Notes: a model not told the origin generated them from the letters alone. DNA of 64,000 nucleotides from Shewanella inventionis (GCF_014641855.1 NZ_BMII01000004.1:123060-187059), one strand, 5' to 3'; shown: positions 27,042-37,765, numbered from the stretch's first letter. Made by a program: numbers and translations.

Positions 27042-29093
27042 ATGACGACATCACAGCGAAAAATACTGGTCACAAGTGCCTTACCTTATGCTAATGGTCC
27101 TATCCACCTTGGCCACATGCTTGAATATATCCAAACGGATATTTGGTCACGATACCAAAAGCTACGTGGACATGAATGTTATTACATCTGTGCAGACGAC
27201 GCCCACGGCACGCCTATCATGCTAAAAGCACAGCAAATGGGCATCACACCAGAACAAATGATTGCTCAAGTGCAAAAAGAGCACGAGCAAGATTTCGCTG
27301 ATTTTAATATTCAATTTGATAACTTTCACAGTACCCACAGTGACGAAAACCGCACATTAGCAAACAGCATATATTTAAAATTGCGAGATGGTGGCTACAT
27401 CAAAACCAAAACCATTTCGCAATTATACGATCCTGAAAAAAACATGTTCCTACCAGACCGTTTTGTTAAAGGCACTTGCCCAAAATGTAAGTCTGAAGAT
27501 CAATATGGCGACAACTGTGACAATTGTGGTGCAACCTACAGCACAACTGATTTGATTAATCCTAAATCAGCCGTGTCTGGCGCAACGCCTGTGATGAAAG
27601 ACACTGAGCATTTCTTTTTTGATCTACCAGCATTTGAAGGCATGCTTAAAGAATGGATCCAGTCGGGTTCATTGCAGCAAGAAATGGCCAATAAACTGGG
27701 CGAATGGTTTGAGCAAGGCTTACAGCAATGGGATATATCACGCGATGCTCCCTACTTTGGCTTTGAAATCCCAGATGCACCGGGCAAGTTTTTTTATGTA
27801 TGGTTAGATGCACCAATTGGTTACATGGGTTCATTTAAAAACTTATGCGACAAACGTGGCGACATCAACTTTGACGACTTTTGGGGCATAGATTCAACCG
27901 CAGAAGTGTATCACTTCATCGGCAAAGACATTGTCTACTTTCATAGCTTGTTCTGGCCAGCCATGCTTGATGGTGCCGGCTTGCGTAAACCTACCAGCGT
28001 CTATGCCCATGGTTATGTGACGGTTAACGGCTCAAAAATGTCTAAATCGAAAGGGACATTCATTAAAGCTCGTACTTACCTTGATAATTTAGACCCAGAA
28101 TATTTGCGTTATTATTATGCCGCTAAGCTCAATAGCCGTATCGACGACCTCGATTTAAACCTAGAAGACTTTGCTCAGCGTGTTAACTCCGATTTAGTGG
28201 GCAAACTGGTCAACCTCGCCTCTCGTACGGCAGGTTTTATCAGTAAACGTTTTGACGGAAAACTGGCAAAAATTACAGACAATAGCCTGGCTGAATCGTT
28301 TTTGGCTAAAAGTGAAGTCATTGCCGAATTTTACGAAACACGTGAGTTTGGTAAAGCCATGCGAGAAATTATGGCTTTAGCAGACATCGCAAACGGTTAT
28401 GTAGCCGATGCAGCGCCTTGGCAATTAGTTAAACAAGACGACAAGCAAGAAGAAGCCCATCAAGTGTGCAGTAATGCATTAAACTTGTTCCGCATTTTGG
28501 TCACTTACCTTAAACCTGTTTTACCTAAACTTGCCCAAGATGTTGAAGGCTTCCTGCAACTGACATTAACCTGGGATAATTTAGCCCAAGATCTTGCAGA
28601 ACATGAAATAGCACCGTTTAAAGCATTAATGCAGCGCATTGAAATGAAAAACATCGAAGCTATTATCGAAGCATCAAAAGAAAATTTGCAAGCAAGTAAC
28701 ACCGATGCACCAACAAGTAAAGCCACTGAGCAAACGGTAGATCAGTTAGCACTCGATCCAATCAGCCCAGAGATAAGCTTTGATGATTTTGCAAAAATCG
28801 ATTTACGAATTGCACGGATCAGTAAGGCTGAACATATTGAGAAGGCAAATAAGTTATTACGATTAGAACTGGATTTAGGCGGCGAAACCAAACAAGTGTT
28901 TGCTGGGATAAAATCAGCCTACGCACCTGAAGATTTAGTCGGCAAATTAACTGTGATGGTGGCTAACCTTGCACCTCGCACCATGAAGTTTGGCGATTCA
29001 GAAGGCATGGTCTTAGCGGCAGGACCTGGTGGAAAAGACCTGTTTATTTTAGAGCCACATGAAGGTGCACAACCTGGCATGCGGGTAAAATAA
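27042..29093 (+). CDS. metG: Methionyl-tRNA synthetase
   Basis: A 683-residue class I synthetase. The [17 protein letters not shown] (HIGH-type) motif lies near residue 15, a zinc knuckle [17 protein letters not shown] near 145, and the catalytic loop KMSKSKG near 331. After an anticodon-binding helical domain, the last about 110 residues are a Trbp111-like tRNA-binding domain ([19 protein letters not shown]). It sits alone, divergent from apbC with 136 bp between, and ends with a strong terminator. Confidence 0.98.
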   Translation: MTTSQRKILVTSALPYANGPIHLGHMLEYIQTDIWSRYQKLRGHECYYICADDAHGTPIMLKAQQMGITPEQMIAQVQKEHEQDFADFNIQFDNFHSTHSDENRTLANSIYLKLRDGGYIKTKTISQLYDPEKNMFLPDRFVKGTCPKCKSEDQYGDNCDNCGATYSTTDLINPKSAVSGATPVMKDTEHFFFDLPAFEGMLKEWIQSGSLQQEMANKLGEWFEQGLQQWDISRDAPYFGFEIPDAPGKFFYVWLDAPIGYMGSFKNLCDKRGDINFDDFWGIDSTAEVYHFIGKDIVYFHSLFWPAMLDGAGLRKPTSVYAHGYVTVNGSKMSKSKGTFIKARTYLDNLDPEYLRYYYAAKLNSRIDDLDLNLEDFAQRVNSDLVGKLVNLASRTAGFISKRFDGKLAKITDNSLAESFLAKSEVIAEFYETREFGKAMREIMALADIANGYVADAAPWQLVKQDDKQEEAHQVCSNALNLFRILVTYLKPVLPKLAQDVEGFLQLTLTWDNLAQDLAEHEIAPFKALMQRIEMKNIEAIIEASKENLQASNTDAPTSKATEQTVDQLALDPISPEISFDDFAKIDLRIARISKAEHIEKANKLLRLELDLGGETKQVFAGIKSAYAPEDLVGKLTVMVANLAPRTMKFGDSEGMVLAAGPGGKDLFILEPHEGAQPGMRVK

Positions 29094-29120
29094 CCTGGGC
29101 TCGGGATAATAAACAAAGCA

Positions 29121-29147
29121 AAAAAGACCGCCTCGGCGGTCTTTTTT
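29121..29147 (+). terminator. Rho-independent terminator after metG
   Basis: Stem GACCGC / GCGGTC with tetraloop CTCG, flanked by AAAAA and TTTTTT, 27 bp after the metG stop. Confidence 0.9.
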
Positions 29148-29480
29148 ATGGCTAAGTTTGTATCGGTTTTACACCAATCAGCACAAGAGTGTGATCATGC
29201 TTACTGGTTAACATCGCTTATTACGTCGTTAGACATTTTGAAGGGAGAACAATGAGCTCGTTGCATTTTCTGCCTTCGTTTAAGCGATTTTATCTTCGCA
29301 CTCTGATCACTTATTTATCCTGACAGGTATCAATGCGAAGCCATTAAAAGGCATCAAACAATCAACGACGTACCTAAAGCGTGTCAATTTTGACTTAAAT
29401 TAAAATGGTTGGATCAGGGCGTGTTGCACTTGTTTTTATCAAAAAAAGATCAACACGCTCTAAATTAATAAAATACTATT
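29148..29480. other. 333-bp gene-free stretch between metG and the CPA2 antiporter gene
   Basis: No convincing coding frame. It holds the short inverted-repeat element at 29416-29461. The part from 29160 to 29400 shows scattered short complementarities (for example several GATCA tracts) but no structure I can name; it could be an eroded repeat. Confidence 0.5.
29416..29461. repeat. 46-bp inverted-repeat element with ends related to the MITE
   Basis: Ends AGGGCGTGTTG (29416-29426) and CAACACGCTCT (29451-29461) are inverted with one mismatch. Read on the minus strand it begins AGAGCGTGTTGATCTTT, close to the MITE left end at 19527-19543 (AGGGTCTGTTGATCTTT). It may be a minimal family member and could also act as a terminator between the two convergent genes. 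Confidence 0.5.
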
Positions 29481-31424
29481 TTATTGATTCGCACAGGTTT
29501 CTGACTTTGCTTTTTCTGCAAGATGTTCACTGGAATTATTTGACGTTGGAGTATTATGTTCCTCACTTGCTTGATGCAAGACACTGTCTTCATCCATTGC
29601 TTGCTTTAACCTTTCTTCATAACGCATAAATAATGTAATAAAATCATTACTAAACTTTTCGCCTTCAGACTCAGTTAACCAAAACTCGTATAAACGCTTT
29701 GAAGCTTCTTTTTCGATACGTTTATAGGTGAGTTTACGCCGTAACACAGACTCTTCTGTGTGCCCAAGCAACTGCATTGATGATACCCCTAACTCCAATG
29801 CTGAATGGTGCGTTTCAGACTCAACCACATCGGCACCCGCTTCTTTTAATAAATGGCCATGGCCTCTATCAAACGCCCTGGCAACTATCTTTAACTTAGG
29901 GTATGTGTGATGTAAGTATTTCACCAACTCAACACTACTTTCTCTATTATCGATAGCCACAACAAAAAGTGAGGCCTCTTCAATACCTGCGGTTTTTAAT
30001 AAATCTGGACGCGTTGCATCGCCGTAATAGGCTTTGGTATTAATCCGTCTAATAGTGTCAACTTGCGATACCTGGTAATCGAGTACCACAGTTTTAATAT
30101 TATTAGACACTAAAAAACGATTCACCACCTGACCAAAACGCCCAATACCGGCAATAATCACCGTCCCTTCATCATCAATATTATCTTGTTCACGCTGATT
30201 GGTTTTAACTTGGAAACGCGGATAAATCACTTTATCAAATAAAATAAACAAACCAGGCGTTAAAAACATCGATAACGCAACCACAATCGATAAGGTTTGT
30301 GCAATATCGGTTGGTATAACATGTTGCTGTACACTAAAGCTTAATAACACAAAACCAAACTCACCGGCTTGCGCAAGGCTTAGGGTAAATAACCAGCGGT
30401 CGCTGCCTTTTATCTTAAATATCAAAGCAAGAAAATATAGCACTAACGCCTTGATTACCATGACACATAACGTAATGAGTATGATTTCGCCAAAGCTTGC
30501 AAACAACACAGAAAAATCAATACCTGCACCTACTGTAATAAAAAACAGCCCCAGCAATAGCCCTTTAAAAGGCCCAATATTGGCTTCTAATTCGTGCTTA
30601 AACTCACTGTTGGCTAATACCACACCGGCTAAAAATGTCCCTAACGCAGGAGAAATCCCTACCAGACTCATTAGCGCCGCGATACCTATAACTAACATTA
30701 ACGCAGCCGCAGTTGAAATCTCCCGCGCACCAGACTCTGCCACCATTCTAAACAACGGACGACTCAAGTAATGTCCGCCTAGCACAACAATGCCAATAGC
30801 CAGCAAAAGCACAATGGCATAAGCCCAACCCGGTAATGAAGCCACTAAACTTAATTGTTCATGTTGCTCGCTCAAATGACTGGCTGCAGATTGGGCCTTT
30901 TCAACCAACTCAGGCAAGGCCAATAACGGAATAAACGCCAACATGGGGATAACGGCAATATCTTGAAATAATAAAACAGAAAAGGCATTTTTACCTGCAT
31001 GGGTTTTATTAAGACGCTTTTCTGACAAGGTTTGCAATACAATGGCGGTCGATGACAATGAAAAAATTAAGCCCATAGTCAATGCAACTGAGTTTTGATA
31101 ACCGGCATATATTGCGCAGGTCATCACAGCCACCACAGAGCCAGCAACCTGTAAACCGCCCTGACCCAGCAAACGATTACGCATAGCCCACAGCATCTTT
31201 GGCTCAAGTTCTAACCCGACCAAAAACAACATCATGACCACACCAAACTCAGCAAAGTGCTGAATAGTATTGGTTTCACTGCCAACCAGTCCAACAATAG
31301 GGCCAATGACCACACCTGCAATCAAGTAGCCTAAAACCGACCCTAAACCTAGCCTGTTCGCTAACGGTACCGCTATCACAGCAGCAGATAGATAAATAAA
31401 CGCCTGTAAAAAATATTCCGTCAT
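29481..31424 (-). CDS. CPA2-family monovalent cation:proton antiporter with RCK domain (KefB/C-like)
   Basis: A 647-residue inner-membrane protein. The N-terminal 380 or so residues form a 12-13 helix Na_H_Exchanger domain (PLANRLGLGSVLGYLIAGVVIGP; FGVVMMLFLVGLELEP; GISPALGTFLAGVVLANSEF). A TrkA-N/RCK nucleotide-binding domain follows from about residue 410 (VIIAGIGRFGQVVNRFL, with ATRPDLLKTAGIEEA). The architecture is that of glutathione-gated K+ efflux systems KefB/KefC, but no KefF/KefG partner is adjacent, so I leave the symbol open. The C-terminal tail is acidic and low in complexity. Confidence 0.92.
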   Translation of the reverse strand: MTEYFLQAFIYLSAAVIAVPLANRLGLGSVLGYLIAGVVIGPIVGLVGSETNTIQHFAEFGVVMMLFLVGLELEPKMLWAMRNRLLGQGGLQVAGSVVAVMTCAIYAGYQNSVALTMGLIFSLSSTAIVLQTLSEKRLNKTHAGKNAFSVLLFQDIAVIPMLAFIPLLALPELVEKAQSAASHLSEQHEQLSLVASLPGWAYAIVLLLAIGIVVLGGHYLSRPLFRMVAESGAREISTAAALMLVIGIAALMSLVGISPALGTFLAGVVLANSEFKHELEANIGPFKGLLLGLFFITVGAGIDFSVLFASFGEIILITLCVMVIKALVLYFLALIFKIKGSDRWLFTLSLAQAGEFGFVLLSFSVQQHVIPTDIAQTLSIVVALSMFLTPGLFILFDKVIYPRFQVKTNQREQDNIDDEGTVIIAGIGRFGQVVNRFLVSNNIKTVVLDYQVSQVDTIRRINTKAYYGDATRPDLLKTAGIEEASLFVVAIDNRESSVELVKYLHHTYPKLKIVARAFDRGHGHLLKEAGADVVESETHHSALELGVSSMQLLGHTEESVLRRKLTYKRIEKEASKRLYEFWLTESEGEKFSNDFITLFMRYEERLKQAMDEDSVLHQASEEHNTPTSNNSSEHLAEKAKSETCANQ

Positions 31425-31466
31425 TAACGTTCCTTAGACACAACACGACGACTCGACGTAATCAAA

Positions 31467-32249
31467 TTACACCGGATTAACAATATCAATAAAATGATGG
31501 GTTAAATCAAATTTGCTGGCAAGGTGTTGCCCAAGCGCCTGAATTCCAAACTGTTCGGTAGCATGATGCCCCGCAGCAAAATAATGAATGCCCTGCTCCA
31601 TTGCTGCATGATAAGTGCGCTCTGACACTTCACCACTAATGAAGGCATCAACGCCCATTTGTGCAGCATGATCGATATAGTCTTGAGCCCCGCCAGTACA
31701 CCAGGCAAGGGTAGAAATTGGCTTGCTGGCATCACCAATATGCAATGGTTCACGTTTAAGAACCCTAGCAAGTAATTGGCTAAATTCATTCGCCGATAAC
31801 GGCTTCTCTAAATGACCATGCCACAATAAATCTTGCGCAACGGGTTCATATACTCGTGGGCTTAAAATGCCTAACTGGTATGCGAGATGTGCATTATTAC
31901 CTATCCCGTGATGTGCATCTAATGGTAAATGGTAACCAAACAAGCTGATGTCATTATCCATTAAGGCTTTAATTCGGCGATACTTCATACCTGTGATGAT
32001 TTCAGGTTCATTTTTCCAAAAAAAACCATGATGAACCAAAATGGCATCAGCATTGACAGCAGCCGCTTGGTCGATTAAAGCTTGGCAGGCTGTGACCCCT
32101 GTGACAATCGTGTTAATCGTCGTCTTACCTTGCACTTGTAATCCATTTGGCGCGTAATCTTTAAACGCAGACACATTTAAAAACTCATCTAAATAAGCCG
32201 CTAATTGTTGACGAGAAATAGATGAATGACCTTGATGATATGTTGACAT
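31467..32249 (-). CDS. Nif3-like dinuclear metal-centre protein (YbgI family)
   Basis: A 260-residue Nif3/GTP-cyclohydrolase-I type 2 family protein, usually a hexamer with a dinuclear metal site. The metal-binding motifs DAILVHHGFFW (about residue 60), SLFGYHLPLDAHHGIGNN (about 95) and the C-terminal HYFAAGHHATEQFG are clear. I used the ATG at 32249 (MSTYHQGHSS), which has TAGGA 5 nt upstream, instead of a longer frame. The true cellular role of the family is still unclear. It lies 42 bp upstream of the CPA2 antiporter gene and may be co-transcribed with it. Confidence 0.93.
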   Translation of the reverse strand: MSTYHQGHSSISRQQLAAYLDEFLNVSAFKDYAPNGLQVQGKTTINTIVTGVTACQALIDQAAAVNADAILVHHGFFWKNEPEIITGMKYRRIKALMDNDISLFGYHLPLDAHHGIGNNAHLAYQLGILSPRVYEPVAQDLLWHGHLEKPLSANEFSQLLARVLKREPLHIGDASKPISTLAWCTGGAQDYIDHAAQMGVDAFISGEVSERTYHAAMEQGIHYFAAGHHATEQFGIQALGQHLASKFDLTHHFIDIVNPV

Positions 32250-32524
32250 AAAATTCCTACAAAATGAGACCTTGTCATAAAAACTAACGGTTTCTTCCCG
32301 CGGCAAAGCGCTAAAAGGGCTTTTAAAAATACAGTGTAACCGTGTATAAGCCTTAATGTAACTTGCGCCAGATTATTTTGACCATAGCAGTGATAAATGC
32401 TGACAATATGTTATTTTCGAGTGATAAACATACAACTATGGCCACTAATTGGACTTTTGTATGGTTAATCCTTTAAAATTAGTAACAACCTTCATTTAAC
32501 ATGATAACAAATAGGTTATTAACT

Positions 32525-32872
32525 ATGACAACATTGACTAAAGAAGAGGTCATCAGCCAACTGCACATGGCACTTGAAAAACAATCAGGCAACACTGTGT
32601 CGATTGAGCAAGCTGGCAGCTGGTATAAAATCGACGGTGGTAAATCGGTGCGTTTTAGCGAACTTGAAACCATGCATAGTGAGCTTTGTGCAACAAACAC
32701 TGAAATTAAAGCGACTAACGCAAAACCTGCGGTTAAAGCACAAGCGAAACCCGCTAAGAAACAACCCAGTAAAAAAACCACAACGACATCTGGTGGGTTA
32801 ACGCCTAAACAGTTATGGCGTCAAAAACTTGAAAACACCGCTGGCAATCAAACTTTGCCACGAGGATTCTAA
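32525..32872 (+). CDS. Hypothetical small basic protein
   Basis: A 115-residue protein that I do not recognise. The N-terminal about 60 residues (MTTLTKEEVISQLHMALEKQ...GSWYKIDGGKSVRFSELE) look like a small folded domain. They are followed by a Lys/Ala/Pro-rich flexible stretch (about 62-95, KPAVKAQAKPAKKQPSKK) and a C-terminal GGLTPKQLWRQKL patch. The make-up (small domain, basic tail) suggests nucleic-acid or ribosome contact, but this is only a guess. The ATG has AGG 9 nt upstream, and a symmetrical terminator follows. Confidence 0.7.
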   Translation: MTTLTKEEVISQLHMALEKQSGNTVSIEQAGSWYKIDGGKSVRFSELETMHSELCATNTEIKATNAKPAVKAQAKPAKKQPSKKTTTTSGGLTPKQLWRQKLENTAGNQTLPRGF

Positions 32873-32903
32873 CTTAATACCGCTTAACTGATTGGTATAA
32901 ATC

Positions 32904-32927
32904 AAAAAGGAGCCTAGGCTCCTTTTT
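32904..32927 (+). terminator. Perfectly palindromic bidirectional terminator
   Basis: Perfect 24-bp palindrome: AAAAAGGAGCC then TA then GGCTCCTTTTT, between two convergent genes. Confidence 0.88.
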
Positions 32928-32954
32928 GCGTTATGGTTAATTCAACCGGCCAGA

Positions 32955-33443
32955 TTACATCGCTAAATCAACTCTAACATAACCCGTTAAGTACACCACC
33001 CGAACTTCATCCCCAGTGTTAAAACTCATGCCAGGGTCGAGATCTTGAATCACCATAACTTGGTTTCCATCTTCCAGAGTTATCATTAATTCGACGAGTT
33101 TATTCTCTAAATAATAAGCCGAACGACCATGCTGACTGCCTAAGCCGCCGCCAATTAACGCGCCAAGCACTGTGGCAACATCTTGACCAGAACCACTACC
33201 AAATTGATGCCCTATTACACCACCAATTAACGCCCCACCAAAGGTTTTCCAACCACTGTGGCTGTCTTCAATTAATTGCTTTTCAGTCAAATGTCTCACG
33301 CTCTCAATGGTGCCATACACGACTTTTTCAACTGGTACAGCCTGATTACGCTCATAAGCAGCATTTGCCAGGTTACTCAACATGCAAAATGTCAACAATA
33401 CAGCAAAAAAACACTTTCCGGTGACAGTTATGATTTTAAACAT
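32955..33443 (-). CDS. Glycine-zipper 2TM envelope protein (SlyB/Rickettsia 17-kDa-like)
   Basis: A 162-residue exported protein. The signal peptide covers about residues 1-28 (FFAVLLTFCMLSNLANA) without a convincing lipobox. A glycine-zipper hairpin follows (about 68-108, GGALIGGVIGHQFGSGSG...VLGALIGGGLGSQHG) of the kind found in SlyB-type outer-membrane proteins, then a small beta domain with ITLEDGNQVMVIQD and GDEVRVVYLTGYVRVDLAM. It likely helps envelope integrity by analogy with SlyB; the exact role is unknown. It is divergent from aat. Confidence 0.87.
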   Translation of the reverse strand: MFKIITVTGKCFFAVLLTFCMLSNLANAAYERNQAVPVEKVVYGTIESVRHLTEKQLIEDSHSGWKTFGGALIGGVIGHQFGSGSGQDVATVLGALIGGGLGSQHGRSAYYLENKLVELMITLEDGNQVMVIQDLDPGMSFNTGDEVRVVYLTGYVRVDLAM

Positions 33444-33495
33444 CGCTATTTTCCGCTAAGTTAACGTTAAGGTATGCCAATTAATATACTCAATT

Positions 33496-34203
33496 GTGAA
33501 CTCACTGTCCTATTTAAATCAATCGATCGGCTTTCCGCCGCCTGAACATGCGCTAACAGAGCCCAATGGATTACTCGCCATTGGCGGAGACTTACAACCG
33601 CAACGCTTAATGAAGGCCTATTATGAGGGCATTTTCCCCTGGTTTAATGCCAGCGACCCTATTTTATGGTGGTCACCTGATCCTCGAGCCGTATTTAAGC
33701 CTACAGCGCCATTTGGCAGTAAAAGTCTGCTTAAGTTCCTTAAAAAGTCGAGCTGGCGCTATACCATTAATCATGCATTTTTAGATGTGTTGGCAGGCTG
33801 TGCTGCGCCGCGAAATAGACAAGATGGAACCTGGATTTCTGCCGAAATACAGATGGCTTATTACGAGTTGCATCTTCAAGGCAAAGCCCATTCTATAGAG
33901 GTGTGGGATCAAGAACATTTAGTCGGTGGATTATATGGCCTGCCTATTGGAAAAGTATTTTGCGGTGAGTCAATGTTTCATCGGCAGACTAATGCATCAA
34001 AAGCGGCATTTGCTATACTGAATCAGCATCTTGTTCAACACGATTTTCAATTGATTGATGCTCAAGTAATGAACCCGCATTTACTCAGTTTAGGCGCTAA
34101 AGCATTACCTAGAGCTGATTTTTTACACTTGCTGCATCAATACAGAGACAACACAATTGCTGCGTCAATATGGGCCCCACAAGAGGTGTTAATTGAATTC
34201 TAA
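33496..34203 (+). CDS. aat: Leucyl/phenylalanyl-tRNA--protein transferase
   Basis: A 235-residue enzyme that adds Leu or Phe to N-terminal Lys/Arg of proteins, making them ClpS-ClpAP substrates. The family motifs are [43 protein letters not shown] and [18 protein letters not shown]. The start is a GTG at 33496 with no strong ribosome site nearby. It overlaps bpt by 11 bp; aat-bpt-infA-clpA is a conserved neighbourhood, which fits the N-end rule pathway. Confidence 0.96.
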   Translation: MNSLSYLNQSIGFPPPEHALTEPNGLLAIGGDLQPQRLMKAYYEGIFPWFNASDPILWWSPDPRAVFKPTAPFGSKSLLKFLKKSSWRYTINHAFLDVLAGCAAPRNRQDGTWISAEIQMAYYELHLQGKAHSIEVWDQEHLVGGLYGLPIGKVFCGESMFHRQTNASKAAFAILNQHLVQHDFQLIDAQVMNPHLLSLGAKALPRADFLHLLHQYRDNTIAASIWAPQEVLIEF

Positions 34204-34912
34204 ATCTGTCAGCGTAGGGATCAGCCACCCTTTTGATTGTAACTACATCGAAGGCAATAAAGAGCAGTTATTAGTCATTCAGGAGCAGCATATAGATGCT
34301 CATTTATTTGAACAATTACTGGCAATGGGGTTTCGTCGTAACGGCAATTCCATTTATAAACCACGTTGTCCTAGTTGCCAGGCATGCCAATCTATTCGCC
34401 TAAACGTGCACGATTTTGCCCTGTCTAAACGCCAAAAAAGAACCTTAAAAAATAACCAGGACTTACATTGGAAAGTAAATTATCACACCCGGCCTGAACA
34501 TTTTGAGCTTTATCAACGTTACATTAACGAACGTCATAACGATGGCCCAATGTATCCGGCATCACAAAACCAATACGATGATTTTTTATTGTCTGATTGG
34601 TTACCGCCCATGTTTATCGAAGTGTTTGATAAAGACAAATTAATTGCTGTGGCTGTCACGGATAATATGCCACACAGTTTTTCGGCGATTTACAGCTACT
34701 TTGACCCTGACTACAGCAATAGATCTCTGGGCTCACTGATGATTTTGATTCAATGTCAATTGGCTAAGTCTATGGGTAAACGATTTTTATATTTAGGCTA
34801 TCAAATTGATCAAAATCGGAAAATGCGTTACAAGCGTCAATATCGGCCGTATCAAATTTTAACACCACAAGGTTGGAAAATTAGCGAAGATCTTGAGCCT
34901 CTTTCTTGTTAA
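34193..34912 (+). CDS. bpt: Aspartate/glutamate leucyltransferase (ATE-type)
   Basis: A 239-residue transferase that adds Leu to N-terminal Asp/Glu of proteins, feeding them to ClpS-ClpAP. The Cys-rich N-terminal site is seen ([24 protein letters not shown]), then [12 protein letters not shown] and [18 protein letters not shown] in the GNAT-like C-terminal part. The start is a TTG at 34193 with AGAGG 7 nt upstream, which decides it even though the first 11 bp overlap aat. Confidence 0.95.
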   Translation: MNSKSVSVGISHPFDCNYIEGNKEQLLVIQEQHIDAHLFEQLLAMGFRRNGNSIYKPRCPSCQACQSIRLNVHDFALSKRQKRTLKNNQDLHWKVNYHTRPEHFELYQRYINERHNDGPMYPASQNQYDDFLLSDWLPPMFIEVFDKDKLIAVAVTDNMPHSFSAIYSYFDPDYSNRSLGSLMILIQCQLAKSMGKRFLYLGYQIDQNRKMRYKRQYRPYQILTPQGWKISEDLEPLSC

Positions 34913-34975
34913 CACCCTTTACAGTTAAGCGTTTTTGGGGCATGATACGCCCGATTTTTCATATTTGAAGGCTAA

Positions 34976-35209
<234 letters not shown>

Positions 35210-35228
35210 TCGCTAGCCTCAACATTGT

Positions 35229-35255
35229 AAAAGCCGACTCAAAGTCGGTTTTTTT
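35229..35255 (+). terminator. Rho-independent terminator after infA
   Basis: Stem GCCGACT / AGTCGGT (with one G-T wobble) followed by seven or more T residues. Confidence 0.82.
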
Positions 35256-35405
35256 GTTGAGGTATCTAACGCCAATCGTATCCATTATTTGATCACACAG
35301 TAAACATCCAATAGATGGATTGCCACGTAAAGAAGCGTTAACGTTCTTTACCGATGACATAATGAATGTGATGGGCGGGATTAACGCCAGTCTGTAAACA
35401 CAGAT

Positions 35406-35435
35406 AAAAAAAGATGACCAATCGGTCATCTTTTT
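35406..35435 (-). terminator. Rho-independent terminator after clpA
   Basis: Stem GATGACC / GGTCATC with a 4-nt loop, seven A residues on one side and five T on the other. It ends 29 bp beyond the clpA stop on the minus strand. Confidence 0.85.
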
Positions 35436-35463
35436 CTTGTTAAAGACGCTGTTAAAAATCTGT

Positions 35464-37722
35464 TTAAGACACTTTTTCAGCAGCTTCGCAGTCTATATTA
35501 ATTTCACCATCTTTGACGTCTATGTGTGCAATACCACCACGTTCTAGTACACCAAATAATATTTCATCCGCTAATGGACGCTTAATTAATTCGGTGACTA
35601 CGCGTGACATAGGGCGTGCTCCCATTGACTTGTCATAGCCTTTTTCAGCAAGTAAGGTTCTTGCTTCGTCGCTAACATCTAAAGTCACTCGTTTATCATC
35701 AAGCTGTGCTTGTAATTCAACTAAGAACTTATCAACCACTTTAGCGATAACTGTCATGTCTAAATGGTTAAACCACACAATCGAATCTAAACGGTTACGG
35801 AACTCAGGTGAAAATACTTTGTTGATTTCCGCTAATGCATCTTGAGTATGGTCTTGCTGCTGGAAACCAATCGACTTACGAATGGTCTCTTGCACACCAG
35901 CATTGGTGGTCATCACTAAAGTGACATTTCTAAAGTCAGCTTTACGGCCATTGTTATCGGTTAATGTACCGTGATCCATCACTTGTAAAAGTAAGTTGAA
36001 CACATCTGGATGCGCCTTCTCAATTTCATCAAGTAGCACCACACAATGTGGATTTTTAATCACTGCATCGGTTAACAGACCACCTTGATCATAGCCAACA
36101 TACCCAGGAGGTGCGCCAATTAAACGTGACACAGTATGGCGCTCCATGTACTCAGACATATCAAAACGAATAAGCTTAAGGTTTAAACATGACGCTAGCT
36201 GGCTGGTGACTTCTGTTTTACCCACACCGGTCGGACCGGCAAACATAAAGCTACCCACAGGTCTTTTTTCTGAGCCTAAACCACTGCGAGATAAGCGAAT
36301 AGCCGCGCTTAAGCTCTCAATCGCTTTGTCTTGACCAAACACCACCATCTTAAGGTTGCGTTCAAGGTTACGTAACATATCCTTGTCAGTCGACGATACC
36401 GACTTCTCAGGAATACGAGCCAATTTAGCAATGATCGCTTCGATTTCAGCCTGACCAATGGTTTTTTTGCGTTTACTTTGCGGCATCATCACCATACGGG
36501 CACCGGCTTCATCAATCACGTCAATGGCTTTGTCAGGTAAATGACGATCATTAATGTGTTTAGCCGACAAGCTCGCGGCACTGCTAATGGCTGCTTGGGT
36601 ATATCGTACACCATGATATTCTTCGTATTTCGACTTTAAGCCCATCAAAATCTTGGTGGTTTCAGCGACCGACGGCTCATTAATATCAATTTTTTGGAAT
36701 CGACGCGCTAATGCACGATCTTTTTCAAAAATACTTTGATACTCCTGGAACGTCGTTGAGCCCATACACCGTAACTTGCCACTTGATAACAAGGGTTTGA
36801 GTAAATTAGACGCGTCCATTACACCGCCAGAAGCGGCCCCCGCACCAATGATGGTATGAATTTCATCAATAAATAAAATCGCATGCTCGTCTGCAGACAA
36901 TTCTTTTAACAAGCTTTTAAAGCGTTTTTCAAAATCGCCACGATACTTAGTACCGGCCAATAATGAACCTAAATCTAACGAGTACACTGTGGCATCGGCC
37001 ATCACATCAGGCACTTGCTCTGTAACGATGCGATACGCTAGCCCTTCGGCAATCGCCGTTTTACCTACGCCCGCTTCGCCGACCAACAACGGATTGTTTT
37101 TGCGACGACGACATAAGGTTTGAATAGCGCGCTCAATCTCTGCATCACGACCAATTAATGGGTCGATTGTCCCCTCTTTAGCAAGCTGATTAAGATTCGA
37201 GGCAAACTGCGCTAGCATGCTGCGATCTTCACTATTTTCTGATTGGTCCTCAATGCGCTCTTGTTCAGATGATTCACCTTTGTCTTCATCTTTGCTCATG
37301 CCATGAGAAATAAAATTAACCACATCTAAACGGGTAATTTCATTGCGGCGCAGTAAATATACAGCTTGCGACTCTTGCTCACTAAATATAGCCACAAGTA
37401 CATTGGCACCTGTCACTTCATTACGACCAGAGGATTGCACATGAAACACGGCTCGTTGAAGTACTCGCTGAAACCCTAATGTTGGCTGGGTTTCGCGCTC
37501 TTCAGATGATTCGGCAATGATAGGTGTGGTTTGTTGAATGAAATTAGCGACTTCCTCACGCAGACGATTAACATCTGCGCCACAAGCAATCAATGCCTCA
37601 TAGGCCGCAGGATTATCAATAAGCGCTAATAATAAATGTTCTACCGTCATGTATTCATGACGTGAATCTCTAGCTTGCTGAAACGCTAGGTTCAAGGTGA
37701 CTTCCAGATCTTTGTTCAGCAT
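35464..37722 (-). CDS. clpA: ATP-dependent Clp protease ATP-binding subunit ClpA
   Basis: A 752-residue AAA+ unfoldase that feeds substrates to ClpP. The N-domain (1-145) starts MLNKDLEVTLNLAFQQARDSR. The first AAA module has Walker A GEAGVGKTA near residue 210 and Walker B LFIDEIHTIIGAG; the second has GPTGVGKTE near 490 and VVLLDEIEKAHPDVF. It ends in the D2 small domain. The ATG at 37722 (GGGGG 6 nt upstream) was preferred over a GTG two codons earlier. clpS lies 43 bp upstream on the same strand. Confidence 0.98.
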   Translation of the reverse strand: MLNKDLEVTLNLAFQQARDSRHEYMTVEHLLLALIDNPAAYEALIACGADVNRLREEVANFIQQTTPIIAESSEERETQPTLGFQRVLQRAVFHVQSSGRNEVTGANVLVAIFSEQESQAVYLLRRNEITRLDVVNFISHGMSKDEDKGESSEQERIEDQSENSEDRSMLAQFASNLNQLAKEGTIDPLIGRDAEIERAIQTLCRRRKNNPLLVGEAGVGKTAIAEGLAYRIVTEQVPDVMADATVYSLDLGSLLAGTKYRGDFEKRFKSLLKELSADEHAILFIDEIHTIIGAGAASGGVMDASNLLKPLLSSGKLRCMGSTTFQEYQSIFEKDRALARRFQKIDINEPSVAETTKILMGLKSKYEEYHGVRYTQAAISSAASLSAKHINDRHLPDKAIDVIDEAGARMVMMPQSKRKKTIGQAEIEAIIAKLARIPEKSVSSTDKDMLRNLERNLKMVVFGQDKAIESLSAAIRLSRSGLGSEKRPVGSFMFAGPTGVGKTEVTSQLASCLNLKLIRFDMSEYMERHTVSRLIGAPPGYVGYDQGGLLTDAVIKNPHCVVLLDEIEKAHPDVFNLLLQVMDHGTLTDNNGRKADFRNVTLVMTTNAGVQETIRKSIGFQQQDHTQDALAEINKVFSPEFRNRLDSIVWFNHLDMTVIAKVVDKFLVELQAQLDDKRVTLDVSDEARTLLAEKGYDKSMGARPMSRVVTELIKRPLADEILFGVLERGGIAHIDVKDGEINIDCEAAEKVS

Positions 37723-37765
37723 AAGCACCCCCTAAATTTAACCACAGACTGTAAGAAAACGATTT

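Noticed and set aside
29160..29400. Possible second repeat family between metG and the antiporter gene
   Set aside because: Only scattered short matches; no second copy in this window and no consistent fold.
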